DNA from: Ophioderma brevispina
Taxonomy: Eukaryota; Echinodermata; Ophiuroidea; Amphilepidida; Ophiodermatidae
Direction of reading: 5' to 3'
Assembly: GCA_023653785.1 (NCBI GenBank)
Contig: JAMKCH010007133.1
Location: 1-64,000, forward strand
DNA: 64,000 nt
Positions 22,521 through 33,745 of the stretch are shown here, one piece after another (the first letter of the stretch is position 1; every line of letters begins with the position of its first letter). Below the pieces are notes generated by a model, which saw only the letters and a program-made list of their open reading frames with translations, searched no databases and was not told where the DNA came from. Both the position numbers and the translations under genes were made by a program.

Positions 22521-25330
22521 CATTGCATACTTGCTCTGATTGTTTCATTACGAAAAGGTGAACTTTTGCGAGATCCCAATGTCCCCATGTGACGACTTGG
22601 TACGTGATGGTGCATGCAATGATCAAGTAAGTACTATGTCAATCGGTACTCACTATTTGCCCTAATAACACGCTCTTTGCATATTTGCTCCCGCCATTAG
22701 GGTATCTTGCAATTTTTAACTTGCAGCATTTTTTAAATGCCAAAGTAGCCAAACGATGGGCCCAAGATATCCCCATATGAAATGCTACCCAAATCAGACC
22801 CGTTAGTTATCATAATGCTTCAGAACTCGGTCATCATCACCACTACACTAAAAATTGAAACCGCTCACACAAACGTGTCTACCATTCAGACTGTTTAAAT
22901 GTAAGACTTTAAAAAAAATACTTGTTTTAGATTTTTTAAGGTGTTGGGGGCCGGTCCGAAGTCATGCGAATTGTCTACAAAAATCATTCTTATCTGGCAC
23001 ACTCGTCAGTCAACCCTTGTTTGTTTTTAATCTTCTAAGTTGATCGCCGCGGCCACTTATCATACGTATGACGAGTGGTAAAAACAATGCTTTTTAGCAA
23101 TTTTCTTTGATCAATTTGAAGAAAACTTGCCAAACAAAGCGGCGCTGGGGTCCCGGGGTGGATATGCCGGCTGGATATCTTTTCATGTTAAGTTGGATAA
23201 GTTGCGAAAGTAATCATTTGTGCCTCCATTAATTGGGCCCAAGAATACGGAATATGACCTGTTTTTCAGTGAACTAGAACAATAAAGATCGCTATGGAAG
23301 GCGTAACAATTTCCCTGTCATTTCTCTTTAACAGTCGCTTGACACGGCCGCGTTTACAGGTAGATGTAAGATATGATACATATTGGCTTCGTAATGCTCC
23401 GTTTAGTAAAACATGTTATGTGTCCAAACGAATTTCTGATGCCGTCCGTTGTCTTGATTGCGCCTTATGTTGTTTGCATGCTATGTATCTCGTACCGGAC
23501 AGAATTGGGGCCCGGGGGTCCCCCCCCTGTGGAATATTGCAAAACCAGTAACTCCTAACCTTCTGCTCTCTTTATATGTCTCTTGGGACAAGAGAATGTC
23601 TCAATTAATGCAATGTCGACTAGTACTTCATGAACAGAGATATTGCAATGACTGATGATCATGTCGTAGAGTATAACTCAATATCACCAATCGGGAATTA
23701 TATCGGCGCTCAGTTGAGATTTTATAAATTTTCCCTTGCAAATATTGCTTACTTTAAGAAATTTTGGTGAACGACATTTGGGCTCATGTTCCATGACCAT
23801 GGATTCGTTTAACCAGACGATATCTCAGACATTCCCCTAACTTTGGATGAGTTCTATTCAACAGATGGATATTTTTCATTCCTTGTAGCGTGAAAGACAA
23901 AACTACATGCCAACCAGTTGATTCAATTTTCTTGCTGGTATAGTCTAGCACAAGGCCCTATTGTATCTTATCGTTTGGCCTTTTGCAGCAGTTCCTCCCT
24001 TCACATATTGTCTTGAGGTCTCGTCATGCCCGAGACATTGCCCGTAGACTATTCTTGTTTACATAATAGCTGCATCCATAAAATCTTAGTCCATAGCGGA
24101 CAATGCAGTGTCGGAGGAAGTTTTGATATCTCCCTTTACACGTAGACCACAATGATCGTCCCATTTATATTTGAATACCCTGTCAAAATAAAAACAAACA
24201 AACAAAATAAACAAACAAAACAAACACAAAAACATCGTACATGGTTTGTTTCAAATACCCACAAGCTTAATCATCAATCGGAATCAATCACTCAATCAAT
24301 CAATCATCAATTCAATCAACAAAGTGTTGAGATGGAACACGTTTGCAGCATATGCAATGATAGAAATTCTCGGCTTTGTTTTTATTGTTAATTAAAATGG
24401 GGGGGGGTGAGAACTCAATACTCAAAGAATTAATAGTAATGCTTTGCCTATTTATGGGCGGCATTATAAAATCCGATATCTACGTTTTTTTTTAAGGCGA
24501 AAATTGGTTTTCGCCTATTTTTGCTGTGGATACTGCCCCATTTCGCCGACTCGCGGAATTTGATGAACCTCATTGTGACGCCATACTATGTATTTTGGAA
24601 AGAGGAGGACCCAAGCTATCCATTGGTTCACTCATAAGGCACCGGCTGCTTTGATAAGAATTCTCCCCACCCCTTGGTACCGTGTTTTACGAAAAAGGCT
24701 TGGTAAACGAGGTTAAATGGCTACGTGCCTTTCCCTCCGTACTCCCTCCCCCCACACACACACAAACGAAAAACCAATTCCAATACAACCATGCACGTAT
24801 ACACCGGATATATGACGGTACGTTATGTGGTTTAAAGTTACTAACGCTGATTGTACAACTTAAGCTGACTCAGAGATTTCGAAATATTTTTGGTATATTA
24901 ATAAAATAGTTAGACTAGAACTAAAGATCTCATTAAAATGCTCAATTCCAAGTGTTTGAGAATGAATCGGATTTCTTTTCATGCAGTACACCTTTATGTA
25001 CATTGCATCGGATACCGTTAAAACAAAATGTCCGGATCCCGAATTTTTTAACAAACTCGTGCTTTTCTATATGAGGAACTTCGATGAGCTTAGTTATTTC
25101 ACACGTGATTATTATATGGACAAGCAATATATATAAAAGATGCAAAAACCAATTTGTTTGAAAATTGAGGGGCCGCTCTCCCCAGAAAATATCTGGAGTC
25201 AGCATTTAAGTGCTTAAGGGGGGGGGCATGGTACTCAATATTTGATTTTTTATTGAAATTTATCGGTTACGCAATGAAAATTTTCAAGGAATTTTGTCAG
25301 ATTTATGAACGCGCTTATCCTGATACCAAA
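22521..25330. other. Non-coding DNA with a CAAT-rich tract
   Basis: No gene is recognised. 24270-24322 is rich in TCAATCAATC. In reverse this is the ATTG-type tail seen on L2/CR1-like LINEs, so a minus-strand LINE end may lie here. Short A/C-rich runs occur at 24185-24235. Confidence 0.35.
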
Positions 25331-25335
25331 ATAAT

Positions 25336-25343
25336 AAATGAAA

Positions 25344-25426
<83 letters not shown>

Positions 25427-25490
25427 ATTAATTAATTAATTAATTAATTAATAATTAATTAATAAATAAATAAATTAATTAATTAATACA
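25336..25490 (+). repeat. (AAAT)n then (AATT)n microsatellite
   Basis: Roughly 90 bases of AAAT units pass into about 60 bases of AATT/AAAT units. Confidence 0.95.
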
Positions 25491-25494
25491 GCCA

Positions 25495-26090
25495 CGGCTC
25501 ATTAGCATAATTAGGTTGGGCCCTAGGAACCCCCTTGAGCACCAACGCGCAGTGGAAAAAAAAATATCGAGATATTTTACTAATTAAAATATTAAAGTAA
25601 TTAAATCTTGGGATTTATTTGCTTAAATATACATTAGGAGGCAATCAATTACTTAATAATTAATAATACTTGAATCAAATAACCATATATGCGGACCACT
25701 TTTTCTGGAGTGAAAATTTCAATTGGCCATAGGTCAAAGGTTAAAGTTCGGATTTTCATTTTTTATTATCGGTATGTGGTTCTTACGTGACCCAAATTTA
25801 CTTGTGTTAGTTTCGTGATTAAATTTCCATGGGTAAACGGTTATATGAATTGGGTAGGACTCCCTCCCCCCTTGGACACTAACGGATTTTTTTTTTTATC
25901 TTGGGCACTTCAGTTTACATTTAAGTATGTTTCAAAAGATGCCTTTGCGGTATAAAAGAAAGAAAATCCACTATAATAAGTTTGTCTTATTACCAGATTT
26001 CACAGTGTTGAAGAGAGACTCTCCAAAGCTTTGGACGAACTCACTCCTTATCAGTAGGAAAACCAGCTACGCGTCCGTGCAAATCCATCC
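25495..26090. other. Non-coding DNA, nothing recognised
   Basis: AT-rich sequence. The open frame at 25927-26232 lies mostly just left of and partly over the LINE fragment and has no independent support. Confidence 0.35.
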
Positions 26091-26099
26091 TAAACACAG

Positions 26100-27020
26100 G
26101 TGTGTGCTTTCCATCTACGCAACCGTGAAGCCAAACGTCAGGTCTGGAACACCTCTGGAGCACTGCAATAACCCTAGGCCCTGTCTACCTCGGGGTTACC
26201 TTGGGCCTCACACTCTCTTAGACATGTTATAAGACCCACATTAAGAAAACGGAGAGTAAAGTATGTTCACGCAATAACATCTTTAACAAACTCACTGGCA
26301 CAAACGTGCTTGCCCACATACCCTAAGATCGAATGTACTGGCCCTGTGCTACTCAAGTGCAGAGTATGCTTGCCCTGTATGGGAAAGATCAACCCATGCC
26401 AAGAAGCTTGATCCTGAGTTAAATGCCTCCTGCCGGCTTATCACAGGATGTCTTCGTCCAACTCCAACGGAGAACTTATACATCCTAGCAGATCCCTCGA
26501 AGTAGTGCAGTGAGCATGCAAGAGCGTAGCTGCCAAATATCTATTGTGAAGCACCCTAGCTATGTCCTGACGTAAAAGAGAGACCTGCAGCTAACCGCCT
26601 TAAATCCAAAGAGAGTTTCTTTAGCAAAGTCAACCCCTTGAGGTAGTCTTAAGTTTAAGAGAGTGGTCTTGTGGAAAAAAGACTTGCTACCAACCAAGTA
26701 ACATCTATAGGTATTGAACACAGTGAATCTCTTCCACCTGGAGCCGACTCCTCATGGGCTGAATGACAATGTCTCGTCAGATTATGAACCGGAATCAACC
26801 GATCTAAGGCTTCCCTGCAAAGGGGGAAAATGCGAGGCTACCTGGAAGCGGATCAGGATACTGCCTGTGGTTGCCAGGAATATCACCACAGAAAATGGGA
26901 CATCGCTTGCTCTACGTCTGCCCACTGTTGGACAGACAAGGACCTTGCCGAATTCAAAGAAGCTGGCAAATGTAGCTGTGATGGCTACACTTTTTGAGAA
27001 AACCACTGGTTTAATACGAT
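26100..27020 (+). pseudogene. Non-LTR retrotransposon (LINE) reverse-transcriptase remnant
   Basis: Read through frameshifts, 26195-26290 gives Tyr-Leu-Gly-Leu-Thr-Leu, then Tyr-Lys-Thr-His-Ile-Lys-Lys-Thr and Lys-Val. 26335-26500 gives Leu-Ala-Leu-Cys-Tyr-Ser-Ser-Ala-Glu-Tyr-Ala-Cys-Pro-Val-Trp, then Ala-Lys-Lys-Leu-Asp, then CRLITGCLRPTPTENLY. 26755-27010 gives an Asn/Gly-Ile-Asn-Arg-Ser-Lys-Ala region, a Trp-Asp-Ile-Ala-Cys-containing stretch and a final Asp-Leu-Ala-Glu-Phe-Lys-Glu-Ala-Gly-Lys. This order is that of the thumb and C-terminal region of a LINE ORF2 common in marine invertebrates. Many stops are present; it is a fossil. Confidence 0.8.
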
Positions 27021-27260
27021 AAGAATAATATTATAGCAAATTCTATTTGAGGTCACCCATGTCATGTTTGGCATTGGTAACGTTGCTCGGCATCATGGCG
27101 TTTGTATGGACTTCAAAGTTCAATAGATAAAGCAGGTGTCCTTAGAATTTCTATGGTACGCCGGGTCCTTAGAGGCCGGCCATTACACAAAAAAGTTGTG
27201 TCTCATTGAAATGTGTAAATCGGCACAACATAGTACCGAATCAAAAGCCAATTCAGTGAG
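27021..27260. other. Short non-coding gap between two repeats
   Basis: Nothing recognised in this stretch between the LINE and MITE M remnants. Confidence 0.35.
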
Positions 27261-27265
27261 CTCAA

Positions 27266-28100
27266 TGTAATTTGACACAAAAAATATCTCGGAATGTTTT
27301 TTATCAGTATTGTGTCCCAAGTTTCGATAATGTGAAAGTTTTCGATATATCGTTGGTTTGCCTAGGAATCTTGCGCTTTTATATTTCACACCGCTTTGTA
27401 AAAAAAAAAACCAACGTGCACATGCCTGCGGATAGAAAGCCCGAAAGAGGCAAAAAACGCTAACCAAAAGTTACACTTTTTGGAGTTTTCCAATGGTCAC
27501 CATGGTCAGTTGTGCTACCACAAAAAAAAACCACGCTAAAATCCGTGTGCGATCTTTTACCCAAAAGACAAATGAATTTTCCTTCCTACTGACTGAGCGA
27601 GATAGCCTACTTGCAATATTGATGTTGGTCGGGTTGGTAACATTTTTTTACCCCAGCGTGTTTCTGACCCACTTTTTCTGCACCCATTTTTTGCTCAGAA
27701 TTCCGCAGCCTTGACGGAATAAGGTGCACGTGATACTGTACTTTCTTCCTGTAGGCTGCTGCATTCTTTGCAACACTGGGTGCAGAAAAAGTGGGTCAGT
27801 GCAGAAACCGTGTCTGCAGACAAGTGAGGTTACAAAATGTACCAACCCATTTGGTCCGCAGTGTCCCGCGCTCAGGTACATTGCAATGCCCATTGAAAAC
27901 TCAAAGTGCAACCTTGGATGGTTGCGTTTTCGTGCGTTTCTATCTCAACCATTTTTAAACCGGGTACTTTTTAACAAGCAAGGTGGTAAACTGAAGATCA
28001 AACCTAGGCAACAAAATGGTATAATTGAAAACTTTCAAATTAATCGATTGTGGCACACTACTGATCGAAAAACATGCGAGATATTTTTGTGCAAACTGTT
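27266..28100. mobile_element. Palindromic MITE M, copy with internal insertion
   Basis: It starts near GACACAAAAAATATCTCGGAATG and ends near ATGCGAGATATTTTTGTGC. It contains the family landmarks CCCGAAAGAGGC, GACTGAGCGAGATAGCC, TTGCAATATTGATG and CCTAGGCAACAAAATG. Between about 27630 and 27885 it is interrupted by a separate foldback sequence. The plus-strand 156-codon frame at 27724-28194 crosses these repeats and is not a gene. Confidence 0.75.
27645..27815. mobile_element. Small foldback insertion with 22 bp perfect inverted repeat
   Basis: TGACCCACTTTTTCTGCACCCA at 27665-27686 is exactly inverted at 27777-27798, with a 90-base loop. Weaker inverted similarity continues outward (CGTGTTTC against GAAACCGTG). 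It lies inside a MITE M copy and splits it. The class is unknown. Confidence 0.6.
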
Positions 28101-29425
28101 GGAAGTTTTGCGTGCTATACGTATGGGATGGCGTGTCCCTTACAGGCTCCGAAATACAACTTCCTTTAATGTAAATAAGGTTTCGTCTTCGTGAATGCGG
28201 TTGTGTTGGGCATACAAGATGTCTTGGTTGCATTCACTTCATCTAAATATACAGTTTTACTGTTGTGGTATCCATTGCAGAGAGATATGTGACGATACAA
28301 AGACGATTATTAGAACGTTTTCCTTTATTATAACAATATTCAATGATAACGTGTGACTTTTACTTGTGATAGGGGCTACATGTTTCACTATTAATGCCCT
28401 AATTATCACCTATAAACTATCCTTCATCGACGATATGGTATTGTGAGTGACGAGACTGTTACGGGACACAGGTTTGTCTTTTGGGTTTTTTCTAGGAAAA
28501 TATTAAAGTAAAAAAAAAAAAAACAATCAAAGAGGGGTGAAATTAGCCTACACGTTTCCAACAATACAGCTCGCCGTCAAAGAAGTAATCTTTGACACAT
28601 AATTAAACATAACCGTTTATGATAGAAAGAGCAATCCTTTGGGTTTTAACCACAGTCTATGCGTATTTAAACATTTTTATAACAGTGTTACACCGAAGTC
28701 TTATTTTGTAGTTTTTCGTTTTCTCTAACAGTTCCCGGGCCGATCTCACGGGACCCACTTAACGTTAGCCTGCAGTCCGCTCCCCGTGACTACAGAAAAC
28801 CAACTTACCTTGGAAAGTAACTAATGAACGCAGTCGCGTTTTAGTAAGATTTAATTAGATCTTAATTAATGAAGAATTGGGAAGTGTGGGAATGGGATGT
28901 TTATTGCAAGATTAATTTAAGCGCATTTAAATTTCTCCGTTTTGCCGAATTTCTCTGGTTTTGTTTTGCTGTCGCTCGCACTGGTTGTTGTTTGGTGTAC
29001 AGTGTTCTTACACAAGTATAACATAGCTGTCTAAGCCAAATAAGTACACCGAAAAAATGTTATCATCTTGTTTGTTGGAAACAAAAATAAGTATAAGTTG
29101 ATTTCAATACAAACGCAAGTCTTGTTTATTTAATAAGATAACAGAACGCATGATGATGCTTTGAAACAATCATAGTCCAGTTATTAAATATAAGTAACAC
29201 TTATTTAAAAAAAAATTGTCCAAAATGAGATCATGAACAATCGAATCCTTGTCAAATAGACACAATAGTTGCATGATTTTCTCAGCAAGAAAATCGCCTT
29301 AAATCCTGCGTTTTTTTGACACACGATGTATAACAGTAGTATTTTCATATTTTGACAATATTTTAATTTTGACTTTAGTTTACTTTCTAGCCCAAAAGCG
29401 TAGGCTATAGGCTTATAGGATTGAA
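28101..29425. other. Non-coding DNA, nothing recognised
   Basis: AT-rich, with a poly(A) run near 28510-28523. No gene supported. Confidence 0.4.
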
Positions 29426-29429
29426 TTAT

Positions 29430-29660
29430 ACAGTTGGCTCAAATAGTATTTCAGCACTGATTGTTTTTTTTTTTCGATCAGCATTATGCATAAGTCCAAT
29501 AATTTTGAAAGTTTTCATAATTATACATTGTGTGGTTAGTTCTTGCTCTTCATTTAACACCTCGCTTGTAAAAAAAAGCGTGCAAAAATGGGTTGAGATA
29601 GAGAGGCCAAAAGACGTAAACGCCATACGCAAAAGTTGCACTTTTAGCTGGATGACAGTG
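29430..29660. mobile_element. Palindromic MITE M, left-arm fragment
   Basis: GGCTCAAATAGTATTTCAGCACTG, TTGCTCTTCATTTAACACCTCGC, AAAAAAGCGTGCAAAAATGG and GAGATAGAGAGGCC follow the family M left arm in order. The centre and right arm are missing. Confidence 0.7.
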
Positions 29661-29949
29661 TCACTGCTACACTAACACGCGGAGCCAATAATTAATAATA
29701 GAATAATTATAGTAATAAGTAATATTAATAATTAATGATTAAGGTGAACGTACTATGTATATATAAGAATTTAATCAAGCTGTAAAACAATTAAACAAAA
29801 TATCCGGGCTCTTGGTGACATGGATGGCCAACCCGAAGTCATTATAGCATGTTGGGATAAACATAAAAAAGCTATGATTGAGTCAATTGGATTGTGAACT
29901 TTCCGTTTGACCACAACGACTAGGGATTTGACAGACATATTTATGACAA
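29661..29949. other. Non-coding gap
   Basis: AT-rich with AATAATTAATAAT runs near 29690-29740. Nothing else recognised. Confidence 0.4.
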
Positions 29950-30774
29950 GGTGAGTAAAAAATGACCCTGATTGTGTCCGCCATTTTGAATTTTCATAGT
30001 AACATTATAATAGTGGATTAGTGAAAGCTTAGTCATTATCTAGTAATAACTGCAAAGATCATTTTCACATCGCCGGGTTAGGTAAGTAGACCGAACTACA
30101 GTTGCTTGAATCAATTAGCAGTCGGTCGCTCTGTCCTCGGATTCACATCCAGCGAAGGAAAATCAATGCCAGAAGAAAATGGGATATTTATTGATGCAGA
30201 AAAATGTAATGCTAGGCTATTAATCCCACAAAAGTCAGTCACATATACCATCGATGCCCTTTTAGTTTAGTCCTCATTCACTATAACCAATCATTGAAAA
30301 ATAAAGTAACTTGTTACAGGGATCGTGTTGGAGGAGTTGAACCATATGAAGGAACAGACATCGGTGATTGAAACCTTGAGGTTTAAAGTATTGTCTATTG
30401 ACCAAAATATGCACACATCTTGAAAAAGTGTTACAAATAAAACTTACCATACCACTAGGTTTTACCTTTAAGATACCACTTATTGACATAAACATGGAAC
30501 ATACACTAATCATCATTTCTGCGGGAGTCATTTGTTATTGCCCGCCGGGCATTTTTCAAATGAGGATCCGTGATCATGTTGATAGGGGATAAGCCGACAA
30601 CTTGATTCAAAAGATTGTACTCGGCCTATACTTACACCGATTAGAATACCTTTGCAGCAAATTAAAGTAAAGATAATGAAAATATGCTTTCCGATGATAT
30701 CACATATGTTAGATATATTTTATTGAAAAATTAAAAAAATGGCGGAACACAATCAGGGTATTTTTTTACTCACC
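29950..30774. mobile_element. Non-autonomous TIR element, about 825 bp
   Basis: About 50 bases at 29950-30000 (GGTGAGTAAAAAATGACCCTG, ATTGTGTCCGCCATTTT) are matched in inverse at 30722-30774 (AAAATGGCGGAACACAATCAGGGTA, TTTTTTTACTCACC), with only a few mismatches and indels. Such long terminal inverted repeats around a non-coding interior are typical of a MITE or an internally deleted DNA transposon. No clear target duplication is visible, so superfamily is not assigned. No member of this family is elsewhere in the window. Confidence 0.7.
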
Positions 30775-31310
30775 CTGCACCAAGAAGGGAGACTAAGGGA
30801 CAATCTAGCATGAGGAGATCTATTTCAGAAAATGTACTATGGTCTCAGCTCTAGCTCTTAATTTACAGGCGAGTTGTTATGAAAATTAATATTATGGCTA
30901 CAACCTACACAATCAAAGCAGATACTGCTAACTTATTTCTTTGTGTTTGTTAGTTATCAATCTACATGTTAGGAATATGACACTATAATGTGACAATGGA
31001 CGACTGTTGGATATTAGGCAATACAAGCAAAATATTACGGGGGGGGGGAGGTATATGTACTTTTGTCAGCGTATTTTGAAGATAAGATTTGCCTTTTGAC
31101 TAAATTACTCTTTGAGATCTCACAGAATAATAATAATAAAAAGGGTACTAATAAACATTAACAACAATAACGGACAATAAAATAACAACAATAATACAAT
31201 AGCAACAACAACTTAACAACAACACTAACAAACAAACAATTAAATCGATGTTCTGTCCTGAAGGTTCGATTCATCTATTATGAGTGAATGTATCTATGTA
31301 GACGACCTAG
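30775..31310. other. Non-coding DNA with AAC/AAT-rich tract
   Basis: 31128-31240 is rich in AATAATAA and ACAACAACA triplets. A G run lies near 31039-31047. No gene supported. Confidence 0.45.
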
Positions 31311-31320
31311 TGGTATAGTG

Positions 31321-31490
31321 ACCGTATTCAATAGCCAGCCATGTTGGTGGAACAACGAGATAGACGCATTCCAGTAATAAATACATCACCTGTCAATGAT
31401 CCCTGTGCAACTTCGCTAAACATGGGATCGATGGATGAATGTAGCATCTTGTCCACCAACATGTCTTGTGGTTACGTCATTGAATACGGT
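31321..31490. mobile_element. Short foldback element, about 170 bp
   Basis: ACCGTATTCAAT at 31321-31332 is inverted at 31479-31490, and ATGTTGGTGGA at 31341-31351 is inverted at 31452-31462. The spacing between the two pairs differs by about 8 bases. This is a small MITE-like palindrome. The 60-codon frame inside it is an artefact. Confidence 0.55.
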
Positions 31491-32275
31491 ATATTGGCTC
31501 AAAGAGGCACCCGAATAATATAATTACAAGTGAAATGAATAAAAAAAAAGATAAAAAAAACATAGTAATGGGAGTAGATATATTTGTTTAAAAAAAAAAA
31601 CATTATTAACGTAAGACCTAGATAGATAATTAGACAGATGGATAGAAATAAATATGTTTTCGATAAACTCTTGCTAACTGACCAAGATGCGTGTGCATGA
31701 GTCCAGGTGAGGCGAAGGGTCAATTTCATGATTCAATATCATTATGACGTCGCGTTACCATGGGAATACCACGGGTTAGAACATGCCGTGACACTTTCAT
31801 AATTTCTCATGAGAACTAACTGCAAATTACTACCCCCTATTGGCAGTAGTATTAGCACAGAGTGTGTATATTGTTACACTATACACGCGATAAGAAGATA
31901 AGTAGCAAGGCCCAAATTTGGTTACAATTTGATTTAAAATACATAAGATCAAATCAATTGACCACTTCAGACTGTTTAAGATGCAACGAGAGTTTTCATA
32001 GTCATAGTCATAATTTATTTCCATCAGATAAAAAACACCAAAAAGAGCAACATAAAAACAACTTATATGGAAACATTAAGATGAGAGGAGGAGCAAATGA
32101 AGCAAAACTAGCCTGTGAAAACGTGTTTTTGGAACCCCTTAAATAACCAGTTATACAAGAACTAACAAGAAATATTAAAATAACATTCAAGTTAACATTA
32201 ATTGCTCATATACACTTACACTCGCTCGCTTTCCAAGCATTTCACCAACACACAACACAACAAGAAAGCATTACC
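31491..32275. other. Non-coding DNA, nothing recognised
   Basis: Short overlapping frames without motifs; no gene called. Confidence 0.4.
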
Positions 32276-32278
32276 CAT

Positions 32279-33745
32279 GAAATCAATCAATTTCAATCAA
32301 TCAAATGTATTTGAACTTCAACATGACAGCAATGTTAACATATATCAATGAGCAAGCCAAGCAAGAAAATTTTTTTTAAAATGATAATATTAAAGTTAGA
32401 GAAAATAACAATTCATTATGAAAAGTAAATTAAAACAAAGCAAATTTTAGGCAAGCAAAGGCATAATTGATAAATGAAGTGAAGCTGAGAATATGAAGAT
32501 CGAGGTCAATGCTAACGCAGGGGTTGTGGGCGTTGAAAGGCGCGAGACCTCTTCTTAAGTTCTACAATTATATCTATAAAAAATAGATAACACAAGATTT
32601 ATATTACATTAAGGGGAGACAGACAAACAAGCACAGAACAAACAATCATGTCCAAATAAGGAGGAAAAGGAGGAAGGAAGAGGAAAGGAAAGAAGGGGAA
32701 AGGAAGCAAAGAAACAGAGGAGGGAAGGAAAGAGAGGAGGAATAAGGTAAGGAAGGATAACAGTGAGAGAAAGGAGATGGGAAGGAAGAAAGAGGGAAGG
32801 ACAAAGGGAAGCGAATACAAGGAATAAGGCACTGAAGGACTGAAAGAGAGAAGTGAGGGAGGAAAACAGACTGAGGGAGGGAATTGATGAAGCAACCAAG
32901 AACAGGAATCATCACTAACATATATGCAGTTATATAGCTTCAAACCACACAGTATACAATGATCTGGAATTATAAAACAATTGCAATACGTGTCCATATA
33001 GGTTGACCCCCAAAAAATTAACATAATATTTGAGATCTAAGGGCTGTCTGAAATTGGCCTAGGGATTTAACGCTTTTGATGTGATTTGGCAGGTTATTCC
33101 ACAGCTTCGGACCAGTGCTGAAGATGGTTTCATTTTTTGCTTGGGTATTCTGTAATCTTCTCTGTTTCGGGTATTATAATTGTGATTTTCCCGATGAATG
33201 GTGAAGATATTATCAAAAGACTGGGGTAACATATTATTCTTGTACTTAAACATAAAAGTAGCTACTTCTTTTTTATACATATCGAAGATGTTGAGTGCAT
33301 TGAATCTTTCAAATAAAGGTTTTGTTGGACTCAAATATTCACTATTTGAAATTATCCTCATTGCACGTTTTTGGAGACGGAAAATTTTATTCATATGTTG
33401 CTTACTAGTATTTCCCCACAATAATAAACCATAATTTAGATATTAAAGGCAGGACTAATGAACAATATAATGTAGGCCTATACATTGCATTTGTGGGTAA
33501 AAATGACTTCAGCTTGTTTAGAACCCCAATGTTTCTAGCGCATACTTTACTCACATTATCAACATGTTTATTCCACACAAGGTTTTCATCAATTATGATC
33601 CCTAAGAATTTTTGCTTCATGCACTCTATTTATCTATTTTTCACATATCAGGTGATGTCCCTAAAAATTGAAAGCCCTGATTTTTGCACTGATGAAAGTA
33701 AAGCTCGTTTCCATTAAAAGGTATCCCCATTAAAAACGCCGAAGC
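32279..33745 (-). pseudogene. L2/CR1-like LINE remnant with 3' tail
   Basis: On the minus strand, 33710-33405 reads Phe-Gln-Phe-Leu-Gly, then KQKFLGIIIDENLVWNKHV and a Leu-Tyr-Cys-Ser-Leu-Val-Leu-Pro segment. A second frame, 33421-33059, continues Met-Trp-Gly-Asn, RLQKRAMRIISNSEYL, FERFNALNIFDMYKKEVA and YNTRNREDYRIPK. This is the palm end and C-terminal region of an L2/CR1-type reverse transcriptase, broken by one frame change near 33410. Downstream on the same strand come a pyrimidine-rich stretch (GA-rich on plus, about 32650-32880) and a TTGA/ATTG-rich tail near 32279-32306. These look like the 3' UTR and end. The extent of the 3' UTR is inferred. Confidence 0.82.

Noticed and set aside
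24270..24322. CRISPR-like or regulatory repeat of TCAATCAATC
   Set aside because: Simple repeat in a eukaryotic context, most likely a LINE tail or microsatellite.
27724..28194. 156-codon plus-strand frame
   Set aside because: It spans a foldback insert and the right arm of MITE M. No protein motif.
32599..33024. Ser/Phe/Pro-rich minus-strand frames of 91-141 codons
   Set aside because: They read through the GA-rich part of a LINE 3' region and are compositional artefacts.
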